Source: Candidatus Tectimicrobiota bacterium (GTDB lineage Bacteria > JACPSX01). Taken from it: a stretch of DNA of 7,756 bases. Below the pieces are notes generated by a model, which saw only the letters and a program-made list of their open reading frames with translations, did not search any database and was not told where the DNA came from. A program made the translations under genes and the position numbers. Position 1 is the first letter of the stretch; each line of letters opens with the position of its first letter. The DNA lies in the NCBI GenBank assembly GCA_016193065.1, contig JACPSX010000026.1, positions 1 through 7,756 on the forward strand. The letters are read 5' to 3'. Positions 1-6,134 of the stretch are shown here, piece after piece.

Positions 1-1157
1 CTGATGGACTCAGGATCTACCGAGTCTAGCTCCACCCACCCATCGTACAACCGGAAGTTCTGCCCCAGGCGCGATGACTCTTCTACGGGAGGGCACTTCC
101 AGAGATGAAGCTTGGAGCCTATCGTGACGGCCTCCATGGGCAGTTCAATCGTGGTCCGGACCACAAACTCGATCACGCGATGGCCCGTGCACATCATATA
201 GAAGAGTGCCCCCTGGACGTCATCATCATTCGAAAGCGAGCATGCCTCCTTCTGGAGAGCGTCTGTATTGCCGGGGTAAATGATCGGCTTCCATTCTCCC
301 AGATTGTTATAGCGACCCGGCAGGCCAATCTCGTAGAGCCGCTTATCGCCTACTCGCCACTCGTCGCGCAATTCGTCGATCATCCCAACGAAGAAACCGA
401 CATGCGGATGCAGCTCGATGTTCATGCAATCCGTGCCGTTCGGAGATCGTACAAACCTCGCGGAAGCGCCGTTCGAGATGTGAACTTGAAAGCCGGAAAG
501 ACCCCACTCATCTTCTACGAGAAGCTCCAGTACTTCGAATCGGGGCATTTTGTAAAATTGGGGAGAATTCTTGTACGAGAGGCGCTCGGCGAAGTAGATC
601 TCAATCATCGACCGGAGAAAGGTCAAGCAGTTGCGAAAGGATGTTTGAAGTCTATCGTCATTTGGGTTGGGGGCGCAAGGGGATGCAACGCCGAGCAACT
701 CAGCGTCGTAAGAAGCGGTGATCAAGTCCGCGAGGTCATGCCATCCAGCTTCGGAGGCGACACGCGAAGCGTGTTCAGCCATCGCTACGCGCGAGGGCTT
801 TACGACGTTCGGGAATCGCCCCTGGTAGAGGTGCAGGAACGGGGATACCTCATAGGCTTGCCTTAGACAACATCGAATGAGATTGACAACGAGCGACAGC
901 GCATCCTCGCAGTTCCCAATCGAGCGATAATCATCAGGGGTTGCATGATGATGATCCGAGGACGCAAAGCCAGCAAGAACCCTACGGAGCGCAAGCAAGG
1001 GATCAGCTGTGCCGGTTAACCCCTCGACTCGAACGAGAGTGAAGATATATTGAAGTCCGCCCTTCGATTTTGCCTCCCTGAAGAGCTTTTCCAGGCAAGC
1101 CTTCGCATCGCCGCCGTTTGCCCCAGTTGTGGATGTCGGCTCTGGTTCTTCCGGCAT
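1..1157 (-). CDS. Hypothetical protein, 3' end cut off by window edge
   Basis: An uninterrupted minus-strand reading frame begins at the ATG at 1157 and is still open at base 1, giving 385 residues with the C-terminus missing. The start is well fixed: an AGGAG-type Shine-Dalgarno lies seven bases upstream, and an in-frame stop (the TAG ending the upstream gene) lies before it with no other good start between. The N-terminus is low-complexity (PEEPEPTSTTGANGG). Residues from about 20 to 170 look helical, and the rest looks mixed alpha/beta with many aromatic residues. I see no signal peptide, membrane segment or recognisable catalytic motif, and I do not recognise the family. It follows the HEPN-like gene after 111 bases on the same strand, so it may be the last known member of that cassette. 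The gene is supported by frame length and start signals, not by homology. Confidence 0.75.
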   Translation of the reverse strand, partial: MPEEPEPTSTTGANGGDAKACLEKLFREAKSKGGLQYIFTLVRVEGLTGTADPLLALRRVLAGFASSDHHHATPDDYRSIGNCEDALSLVVNLIRCCLRQAYEVSPFLHLYQGRFPNVVKPSRVAMAEHASRVASEAGWHDLADLITASYDAELLGVASPCAPNPNDDRLQTSFRNCLTFLRSMIEIYFAERLSYKNSPQFYKMPRFEVLELLVEDEWGLSGFQVHISNGASARFVRSPNGTDCMNIELHPHVGFFVGMIDELRDEWRVGDKRLYEIGLPGRYNNLGEWKPIIYPGNTDALQKEACSLSNDDDVQGALFYMMCTGHRVIEFVVRTTIELPMEAVTIGSKLHLWKCPPVEESSRLGQNFRLYDGWVELDSVDPESI

Positions 1158-1268
1158 AGCCGGCTCTCCTAAGGAATTCCGCTCTGTTGCTGGTAAACAA
1201 CGGACGAAGGATAAAGCATGGACCGGCTGTATAAGAGAAGAGGCAGCTCTATCACTGATATCCGATAT

Positions 1269-1661
1269 CTACCTCCCGCGAGTTGCTAACTCCCGCAAGC
1301 AGATTCTTACCACGTTTATTGCGATGTCCGCCTGCTCTTTTGAGATCTTGATTCCCTTCTGCACCTGGCGTCCTGGATGTATCAGGTTCCGATACTCTCG
1401 GAGAGCATGGCTGAGGTGAATGGTGGCATTCTGCAAAATGCCAAGTTCTTTCGCAACATCTACAAGATCCCCAAGATTCCATTGAGGTAGGTCTGGAGGT
1501 CGTTTTCCCCGCAGCCGTTCATACTTATCGCACGCCCGGGTGGGATCCGAGGTGAGGGCGTCAAGCAGCATTCCTTCCAGGATTCCGCCGCAGAGGATCA
1601 TGCAGCTTTTCCGTGCGTTGGCCTCATGGATTTTCTGCGCTTCCTGCCAATCCTCCCACAA
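1269..1661 (-). CDS. HEPN-like domain protein, possibly the C-terminal part of a split gene
   Basis: The 130-residue product has an all-helical pattern with a HEPN-type signature. Helix one carries a small-residue stretch (ILCGGILEGMLLDAL, about residues 22-36), followed by NLGDLVDVAKELGIL and then REYRNLIHPGR at about 88-98. R88 and R91, N92, H95 and P96 resemble the R-N-x-H-P motif of HEPN-type proteins. Members of that superfamily are often RNases in toxin-antitoxin and abortive-infection systems, or catalytically dead partner proteins. The R-to-H spacing here is three or six residues, so activity is uncertain. The only available start is TTG at 1661, with no obvious Shine-Dalgarno, and it lies inside the upstream winged-helix gene (38-base overlap). 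The frame is open a little further up (SEAGLREQ), and those residues read naturally into the domain. The gene may therefore be translationally coupled, or it may be the frameshifted second half of one winged-helix plus HEPN protein. Confidence 0.7.
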   Translation of the reverse strand: MWEDWQEAQKIHEANARKSCMILCGGILEGMLLDALTSDPTRACDKYERLRGKRPPDLPQWNLGDLVDVAKELGILQNATIHLSHALREYRNLIHPGRQVQKGIKISKEQADIAINVVRICLRELATRGR

Positions 1662-2166
1662 TTGCTCGCGCAGTCCGGCTTCGCTGATAAACTACATTGT
1701 ATGGTAACCCGACACTCCATTCTTGGTCTCCGAAGCTCCCGCCATCCCCATAAAAATGACCGAGCCGAATCAGCTGTCTCAAGAGGCGAGACTCATCCGC
1801 GCTGAGGTGGAGAGCGGCTTCTACTTCTTGGCTCTTTACCAACTCGATCCCGGGGTCAGCGTCGAACCGGTCCCGAAGATAACTCAGGTACCCGGCGAGC
1901 AACTGTTCGATTTCTTCCCCTTGATCAGTAAGCAAGACTCCAAGAAACGTCAATCCATAGCGTTCTTTCCCGGAGTCCTTTGCTTCGTAGGCGATGCTGC
2001 CTCCCAACTGCTGAAGCGCCGAGCGTACTGCCTCTTTGCCGAACCGATGATGAAGGACCCGGGCAGAAATCCACTCGGCTCGTTGGCGGTAGAAGTCCCA
2101 GACAGCATTCAGGATTTCGCACTGAACAGGGGTAAGCTGCGCCCGCAGGCTCTCAAGATCTGCCAT
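1624..2166 (-). CDS. Winged-helix-like protein, probable DNA-binding or scaffold partner
   Basis: The product has 180 residues. Residues 11-75 (LTPVQCEILNAVWDFY, then a stretch of about 40 residues ending in ERYGLTFLG) have the helix-helix-helix-strand pattern of a winged helix. The turn ERYGLT resembles the wing strand seen in MarR- and PadR-like domains. A helical region follows (about 82-140), then GDQEWSVGLP near 146-155. I have the impression of a recurrent family of about this layout in defence-type loci, but cannot name it. The ATG at 2166 has a GAGG Shine-Dalgarno at a suitable distance. The final 15-20 residues (RSRTARAIVGGLAGSAENP) are low-complexity and overlap the HEPN-like frame, so they may be out-of-frame sequence after a one-base shift. 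If so, the native protein would continue into the HEPN-like domain. It lies 33 bases after the zinc-ribbon gene, consistent with one transcript. Confidence 0.7.
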   Translation of the reverse strand: MADLESLRAQLTPVQCEILNAVWDFYRQRAEWISARVLHHRFGKEAVRSALQQLGGSIAYEAKDSGKERYGLTFLGVLLTDQGEEIEQLLAGYLSYLRDRFDADPGIELVKSQEVEAALHLSADESRLLRQLIRLGHFYGDGGSFGDQEWSVGLPYNVVYQRSRTARAIVGGLAGSAENP

Positions 2167-2199
2167 TCAAGTCCCTCATCTTGCTGGATGGTACCTCTG

Positions 2200-2505
2200 C
2201 TATCTTAATTCCTCCGCGAACCTCTTGCTCCGCCGGGGGAAGCACAGCGCACACCGAAGAACATTGCCCTGGGACATCGCAATCTTGATCGTCAGATGCT
2301 CTCGCCAATAGTCTGGTCGGGCCTTCGAGCGAGTCATGGCCCCACAACTCGGGCAGTGGAACGTAAAGAGGGGGCGCTTTCCGGGCCCCGTACGCTCATG
2401 GAACGAACCAACCACTGGGTGATCTCTGTGATCATGCTCAAACGCGCAACGAGTCAGATCAGGGTCGGCCAGGAGTCCGCTCAGCCAATCGTCACCTGGG
2501 CTCAT
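2200..2505 (-). CDS. Small four-cysteine zinc-ribbon-like protein
   Basis: The 101-residue product has two CxxC knuckles: CPSC at residues 51-54 and CALC at 85-88, separated by about 30 residues. This is the usual layout of a treble-clef or zinc-ribbon fold binding one zinc. The first 45 residues are acidic and histidine-rich (EHDHRDHP) and the C-terminus is basic (RRSKRF). Such proteins commonly bind nucleic acid or act as adaptors, but I cannot name a family. The start is well supported: GAGGGGAAGG precedes ATG at 2505, and this ATG overlaps the stop of the upstream frame as ATGA, a classic sign of translational coupling. The gene therefore appears to belong to one operon with the nuclease-like gene. 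The coupling is seen directly; the zinc binding and function are inferred. Confidence 0.6.
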   Translation of the reverse strand: MSPGDDWLSGLLADPDLTRCAFEHDHRDHPVVGSFHERTGPGKRPLFTFHCPSCGAMTRSKARPDYWREHLTIKIAMSQGNVLRCALCFPRRSKRFAEELR

Positions 2506-2747
2506 CGCGCCCTTCCCCTCGGACTGCCCAATTGCCTTCTCCTCTCCTTCTTGCGGAACAGGTCGTCAAGATACCGCGCCTTGAGCAGTTCGATCATGGT
2601 CTTGAACGCCTTCACCCGGATCGCCGCCCCGCCGCGCCGCTTGATGTGAATCGGGAGTTCGACGAGTTCCTTCAGATGATACACCTTATGGGGGTTGTCG
2701 ATCCACCCCCGCCCTTTTGCCTTCTTCGGGTGTTGTTCTCCTGGCAC
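2502..2747 (-). CDS. C-terminal part of the nuclease-like protein, out of frame
   Basis: This 81-residue frame begins at a GTG and overlaps the end of the nuclease-like gene by 76 bases in another frame. Its middle part (WIDNPHKVYHLKELVELP, then KAFKTMIELLKARYLDDLF) reads like ordinary folded protein, with hydrophobic residues spaced as in helices. In contrast, the end of the nuclease frame over the same bases is glycine- and basic-rich and ends abruptly. The simplest reading is that the two are one protein separated by a one-base shift at the G5 run (C5 on the plus strand at 2706-2710). One extra G would join them into about 305 residues. Alternatively, this is a separate small gene, since AAGGA lies nine bases before the GTG. 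Its stop overlaps the zinc-ribbon start (ATGA), which shows that this frame, not the nuclease frame, is the one coupled to the downstream gene. Confidence 0.6.
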   Translation of the reverse strand: MPGEQHPKKAKGRGWIDNPHKVYHLKELVELPIHIKRRGGAAIRVKAFKTMIELLKARYLDDLFRKKERRRQLGSPRGRAR

Positions 2748-3418
2748 GTCGCCCGTTCCTTAACGGCGAAGTCCCACCAGTCCGGGTCCGTCGAGGTGAT
2801 CATCACCTCGGGCATATCCTTGATCACCTGATCTTGGATGATCCGCTTATTTGACATGATGTCCCCCACGTAATCGAGAAATCGGGCGCTGAGGAACCGG
2901 ATACAAGCAGGCGCTGGGGTCTCCGCGACTAACTGGCGGACGGTTGCCCAGCGGAGGTAGCAAAACTCGCCTGCGCGGAGGTCGGTCCGCTGCCGGAGTC
3001 TCCCCGCGAGAGCCTCGGCTTCAGCCTTGCGGTCGAATTGAGTCACAAGGGCGAGGCGGACGTGATCATACGTGCCCCGCTCATTTTGGAGGATCGCCGC
3101 GTACTTGTCGAGCTGGTTCCTGCCGAGGCGGGTCGCGCCGAGCTTCGATTCCAGGAGGACGAGGAACCGCCCCGGGAGGCGGATTTGGAGGTCGATCCGG
3201 CTCTGCTCGTCTACTCCCCCCGCATAGGGGACCTGGGTCTCAACGGCGATCTGTTTCCGGTCCTTCGGATGCAGGGTCACGGTGGGGATGCGGAGGAAGC
3301 GGAGGAGGGAAAGGAGGGCCAGGGGGTGCGCCTGGAGGATCACGCCGAAGGCGGCGGAGATCTGATCCTCGTGAGCGCCGAAGCGGTTCAGGAGGTGGAA
3401 GACGTTGTCCACGCGCAT
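2672..3418 (-). CDS. PD-(D/E)XK nuclease-like protein, C-terminus frameshifted
   Basis: Counted from ATG 3418, the protein has 248 residues and the core layout of the PD-(D/E)XK nuclease superfamily: Asp76 in SRIDLQIR, then Glu90-Ser-Lys92 in LLESKLG, then a helix with Gln102 (RNQLDKY). An N-terminal helical part (DQISAAFGVILQAHPLALLSLL) resembles the start of PDDEXK_4-type proteins. The expected role is metal-dependent DNA cleavage, for example in a defence or repair context; this is inferred from the motifs. An upstream ATG at 3484 would add 22 residues, but it lies inside a candidate -10 box, while ATG 3418 has GAAGGA eleven bases upstream, so I prefer 3418. The last 10-15 residues (QKGGGGSTTPIRCII) follow a G5 run and look out of frame; the true continuation is the frame at 2502-2747. 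The gene is divergent from the XRE regulator and heads the left block. Confidence 0.75.
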   Translation of the reverse strand: MRVDNVFHLLNRFGAHEDQISAAFGVILQAHPLALLSLLRFLRIPTVTLHPKDRKQIAVETQVPYAGGVDEQSRIDLQIRLPGRFLVLLESKLGATRLGRNQLDKYAAILQNERGTYDHVRLALVTQFDRKAEAEALAGRLRQRTDLRAGEFCYLRWATVRQLVAETPAPACIRFLSARFLDYVGDIMSNKRIIQDQVIKDMPEVMITSTDPDWWDFAVKERATCQENNTRRRQKGGGGSTTPIRCII

Positions 3419-3479
3419 AAGCGTATTGGTCCTTCGGAACGGATAGGCAGATCGGCATTTTCCGCCTAACCACCGCGAG

Positions 3480-3508
3480 ATCATACCCCAGATCAGATTC
3501 TCAGGGAA
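3480..3508 (-). promoter_or_regulatory. Candidate sigma70-type promoter for the nuclease-led operon
   Basis: On the minus strand TATGAT (3485-3480) matches five of six -10 consensus bases. Seventeen bases upstream lies TTCCCT (3508-3503), a weak -35 with three of six matches. Transcription would begin near 3474, leaving a leader of about 55 bases before the ATG at 3418. The ATG at 3484 falls inside the -10 box, which argues against that start. The site lies in the intergenic region shared with the divergent XRE gene. This is a consensus match only. Confidence 0.35.
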
Positions 3509-3523
3509 TACGCCCCCAGCCGC

Positions 3524-3739
3524 GTGGCCAGACGGTCAGCGGCGTATCGGCTGTCCCTCCGGCGCCTCCGGGAGGCCCGCCTTGCGGTGGGGCTGACGCA
3601 GGTGGAGGTGGCGGCGAAGCTCCGGCGGTCGCAGAGCACCGTCTGCAAATGCGAGTCCGGGGAGCAGAAGGTGGACGTGGTGGAGTTGGCGGGGTTCGCG
3701 AGGCTTTATGGCAGGAACTTGGGCGACCTCCTTGAGTAA
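3524..3739 (+). CDS. XRE-family helix-turn-helix regulator
   Basis: This is the only plus-strand gene I support. It is a 71-residue Cro/C1-type HTH domain almost without extra sequence: LREARLAVGLTQVEVAAKL, then RRSQSTVCKCESGEQKVDVVELAGFARLYG. GLTQVEVA is helix 2 plus the turn, and QSTVCKCESGE is the recognition-helix end with the conserved Glu-Ser-Gly-Glu. Such stand-alone domains usually act as dimeric repressors, often of their own locus or as antitoxins. The start is GTG at 3524; no strong Shine-Dalgarno is close to it and no good alternative is seen, so the N-terminus is uncertain by a few residues. It is divergent from the nuclease gene and therefore a likely controller of that promoter. 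Its stop is 12 bases from the stop of the convergent HEPN-type gene. It is very GC-rich, like the nuclease gene. Confidence 0.85.
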   Translation: MARRSAAYRLSLRRLREARLAVGLTQVEVAAKLRRSQSTVCKCESGEQKVDVVELAGFARLYGRNLGDLLE

Positions 3740-3751
3740 CGCGGAACTGCG

Positions 3752-5062
3752 CTACGTGCGCGAGACAATATCCAGGCGGCCGAACCTGAACCAGGCGACT
3801 GTCGTCTCCGGGAACGTCTTGAAGTGAATCGTGAGATGAAGGTCCCGTTCAAACCGCGGATCTCGCAATTTCAGTAGTTCAGCCGCCTCCGTCGCGACCT
3901 TCTCCAGTTTCTCCCTGAGCTCCTCCTTTTCAACGGCTGATGAGTACAGCATAACATCCATTCTGACGCTATGGCGCGGCCGTAGCCAGACCAGCGAATA
4001 GGAAATCAGTTCGTGATGCCTCTCCCGTAGTGCCTCTGTTACCTTCCTCAGTTCCGGTGATGCCTCAATGTCATCTCTTCGCTCTGCGAGCAGTTGAACC
4101 AGAGAGACTACCGCCCAGATACTATCCCGCAACAACTCTTCCCGTGTTTCGAACACGCGGCCGCTCTTATGAACGACATCGTTCCGCCACCTTACCACTC
4201 TCAAGACCTTGTCTAGATCGACATCTGCCAAATAAGACTCGTGAAGCGTCAGATTTAGAAGCGCAGACAGTCGAGCGGTAAGGCCGACTTCAGGCAACAG
4301 AAAATGATCGATTCTATCCTTTGGTACCCCACGCGAGCTTAAGTGCGCGCGGAGGAACTGAGCTAAAACGATCTCCAGGCCGATCACTGATTCGACAACG
4401 GCCAATCGATAATTTCCTTTTCGCATATGACCGATTGTGTTCGTGACGAATTCACTCTCAGGCGGTGGCTCCTTCCTCTCCTCCAAGGCCTCCACAATGT
4501 CGTCCCAGAACACAGTCTTGATTTCCACGGTTTCCCGAAATTCCTCATCATGCCCGGCAGCTGTACCGAACAGGCCGGCCAACAAGCCAGCATACGGGTT
4601 CGCTTCCGCCTCTAGCACGGTCTGCCAACCCTTGCCGTCTTCCGATACCTCGACTTTCCATTTCCTCAGGCACGCCTCGATGTCCTTCTCGCTCGTGATG
4701 TTTTCGCGCAATCTTTCGGGCAGTTCCGGAGCCATTCCAAAGTTACGGATCGCCTTGCAAACCCGACTTCCAAGACGACGAATGAGTTGAAGCAGGTCTG
4801 AACGCCTATCGGGAGGGAGCAGTCCGGACAGCGGAGGAACTCGTTGGCTCTCCGGACGATCGCACAACACCAGTTGGAGTCCTTCCGCTCTGCGCATGAA
4901 CCTCCACGTCACCTGTATGGTTTTGATATCGACCACCTCGCCACCAGGAAGCGAGAGTCTTGCGGAATAGCCCTTGTACATGAAGTCAGCGTATACGTCG
5001 AGCCCTTGCTCGTGAAAGCTAAAGAGGTAGATCTCACATGGGATCAGGAAACGAAGTTGCAT
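3752..5062 (-). CDS. Large HEPN-type protein with RNDVVH motif
   Basis: The product has 436 residues. Residues about 215-330 look like a HEPN domain: a long helix (YRLAVVESVIGLEIVLAQFL, 218-237), a leucine-rich helix (LTARLSALLNLTL, 261-273), and RWRNDVVHKSGR at 291-302. Arg293, Asn294 and His298 form the Rx4H RNase motif of the superfamily, so RNA cleavage is a reasonable prediction. The N-terminal 200 residues are mixed and unrecognised; the C-terminal 100 residues are charged with a predicted helix (EKEELREKLEKVATEAAELLKL) and end in beta-like sequence. I choose ATG 5062, with GGAGAAG six bases upstream; the GTG at 5077 would add five residues and place that Shine-Dalgarno inside the gene. 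It starts 37 bases after the AbiGi-like gene and is probably cotranscribed with it. Its composition is less GC-rich than its XRE neighbour. Confidence 0.8.
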   Translation of the reverse strand: MQLRFLIPCEIYLFSFHEQGLDVYADFMYKGYSARLSLPGGEVVDIKTIQVTWRFMRRAEGLQLVLCDRPESQRVPPLSGLLPPDRRSDLLQLIRRLGSRVCKAIRNFGMAPELPERLRENITSEKDIEACLRKWKVEVSEDGKGWQTVLEAEANPYAGLLAGLFGTAAGHDEEFRETVEIKTVFWDDIVEALEERKEPPPESEFVTNTIGHMRKGNYRLAVVESVIGLEIVLAQFLRAHLSSRGVPKDRIDHFLLPEVGLTARLSALLNLTLHESYLADVDLDKVLRVVRWRNDVVHKSGRVFETREELLRDSIWAVVSLVQLLAERRDDIEASPELRKVTEALRERHHELISYSLVWLRPRHSVRMDVMLYSSAVEKEELREKLEKVATEAAELLKLRDPRFERDLHLTIHFKTFPETTVAWFRFGRLDIVSRT

Positions 5063-5099
5063 ACGCCACTTCTCCACTCAGGAGTAAGCTCTCTAACCG

Positions 5100-5720
5100 C
5101 TATTGGCTCTGCTCCAAGGGTTTTGGGAGGCCTTGGCAGATCACTTCCAAGGGCAGGATGCACTTCGGAAGCGACTTGAAGTCCTCGTCATCTTCTAGCA
5201 TCTCCTGCAGGTGACCCACCTCAGTTAGCGACCTGACGATCGCCGCGACGAAGCGTTTGGGGAGGCGGAATTCGTGGGGGCATCTCCACTCTCTCTCGTG
5301 AAGCCAGCTCACCCAACCTTCCTCCGAGACTTCGAGCTTTACTACCCTCCAGAGTTGATCCCTGGGCACGTCAAGCCGTCTCTGCTCGGTCCCGGAAAGA
5401 TAGAGGACCGGTCGCGCGCCTCGCTCATAAGCGGTCCGCTTGCTCACCACTACGCCGTAGGGTTCATATCGCTCGGCGTTTTCCGGCGTACACACGGACT
5501 TCAGGGCGTGGAAGGGGACATCCATGAAACATGCCGCTGGTATCGATCCTTTAATGAACCCCGTCTGCGTGGTGCTGCCTCGCACCACGCCGCCTCTCAG
5601 AATGTTGACCAGGTTCTCGAAGCCGGAGCGGCCCCTCCGAGCACGAGTCAAGTGAATCAGGTAAGGCGTGAGGTCGGGCCGGGTCCAAAAAGGGAGCCTG
5701 CGGTAATCAATCGCCGACAT
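5100..5720 (-). CDS. AbiGi/DUF2971-like protein, possible abortive-infection component
   Basis: The product has 206 residues. It follows a pattern I associate with AbiGi- and DUF2971-type proteins: an N-terminal PYLIHLTR plus a helix (FENLVNILRGGVV), then AACFMDVPFHALK at 63-74, YEPYGVVVSKRTAYERGARPVLYL at about 85-108, and HEREWRCPHEF at 141-151. The F-D/E-x-P, YG-hydrophobic-SK, GA-x-PV-x-YL and E-x-EWR elements are the recognisable ones. AbiGi is known as the antitoxin-like half of a lactococcal phage-resistance pair. The layout also loosely recalls ADP-ribosyltransferase-type folds, but I cannot confirm catalytic residues. Start ATG 5720 is well supported by GGGAAGGA seven bases upstream. 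It is the first gene of a pair with the large HEPN-type gene, suggesting a two-component defence or toxin-antitoxin unit. The family assignment is from memory of motif patterns and is tentative. Confidence 0.6.
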   Translation of the reverse strand: MSAIDYRRLPFWTRPDLTPYLIHLTRARRGRSGFENLVNILRGGVVRGSTTQTGFIKGSIPAACFMDVPFHALKSVCTPENAERYEPYGVVVSKRTAYERGARPVLYLSGTEQRRLDVPRDQLWRVVKLEVSEEGWVSWLHEREWRCPHEFRLPKRFVAAIVRSLTEVGHLQEMLEDDEDFKSLPKCILPLEVICQGLPKPLEQSQ

Positions 5721-5767
5721 TGAATGGTCCTTCCCGCCTCCCAGAGTAAGCAGGGCCTGACCGCCAG

Positions 5768-5795
5768 CCCCTTACGCCCCCGCTCGCAGAAGGGG
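5768..5795. repeat. Inverted repeat in intergenic gap, 6-bp stem
   Basis: CCCCTT (5768-5773) pairs perfectly with AAGGGG (5790-5795) around a 16-base loop. It lies about 50 bases upstream of the AbiGi-like start. No T-run follows on either strand, so it does not look like an intrinsic terminator; it could be an operator or leader hairpin, or chance in GC-rich DNA. Confidence 0.3.
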
Positions 5796-5903
5796 ACGTC
5801 GGTGCTGAAAGCAACTTGCGGTGCTAACCTGATCGGGCGCGCGGGACGCCGCCGCCTGCCACTATCGGGAGCTGTCCCTGACCGGATCGCTCGTCAGCCC
5901 TGC

Positions 5904-5921
5904 CGGGAGGCGAGGCTCCCG
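5904..5921. repeat. Inverted repeat in intergenic gap, 6-bp GC-rich stem
   Basis: CGGGAG (5904-5909) and CTCCCG (5916-5921) form a perfect six-pair stem with a six-base loop. It lies 31 bases beyond the stop of the methyltransferase remnant, where a terminator for the hicBA transcript would be expected, but no T-run follows on the minus strand. The rest of 5721-5951 holds no credible gene. Confidence 0.35.
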
Positions 5922-5951
5922 TAACCGCCTGCGGAAGAGCCGGCTCGCCGC

Positions 5952-6134
5952 CTACGGCCGGGGCTGACGGGCCGTGATCCGCCACAGGTAGATCGTCCGC
6001 GGCCTGCCTGACTCGTCCAGGGGCTGCCGGACCGCCTCGGGCCGCCAATCGCCCATGTCAAAGTCATGCGAGACGACGACGGCGCCGGGGCGCAACTGAC
6101 TCTGGAGGGCGGGCCGGAGCTTCAGGTTCGCCTC
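5952..6134 (-). pseudogene. C-terminal remnant of a class I SAM-dependent methyltransferase
   Basis: About 60 residues ending at the TGA at 5952 read as the tail of a methyltransferase: EANLKLRPAL, LRPGAVVVSHDFDMGDW, then RTIYLWRIT. The NLKLRP - PG-x-x-VVSHDFDMGDW - LYLW pattern is familiar from the final strands of class I methyltransferases, where the S-H/N-x-FDMGDW segment follows the last core helix. The SAM-binding GxGxG part and everything before it are missing. Upstream sequence in this frame (PSRYETEGVHSSSG and similar) is only the shadow of hicA, so the remnant begins where the hicA homology ends, near 6135-6143. There is no start or Shine-Dalgarno for the fragment. I infer that the hicBA module replaced the 5' part by insertion or deletion. 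Confidence 0.65.

Noticed and set aside
105-866. Plus-strand 253-codon open frame
   Set aside because: It is antisense to the longer minus-strand frame at 1-1157, which has a proper ATG, a Shine-Dalgarno and more natural protein composition. The plus frame reads as a shadow.
1723-2208. Plus-strand 161-codon frame
   Set aside because: Antisense to the winged-helix gene; no recognisable domain and no good ribosome binding site.
2944-3469. Two long plus-strand frames, one Arg/Gly-rich and one Glu-rich
   Set aside because: Both lie antisense to the nuclease gene, whose D...ExK motif is clear. The skewed composition is what GC-rich antisense reading gives.
3484-3484. Upstream ATG as the start of the nuclease gene
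   Set aside because: It has no clear Shine-Dalgarno, lies within a TATGAT -10-like box, and adds 22 residues (WLGGKCRSAYPFRR) that do not resemble the rest; ATG 3418 is better supported.
5721-5951. Possible integron attC site or cassette array, suggested by adjacent TA modules
   Set aside because: I looked for RYYYAAC and GTTRRRY cores and found no proper pair; the hairpins present are too short and lack these cores. One gene (XRE) is also in the opposite direction.
5724-6048. Short frames on both strands in the gap and across the methyltransferase remnant
   Set aside because: Pro/Arg/Gly-rich translations without start signals or family resemblance, as expected by chance in GC-rich DNA.
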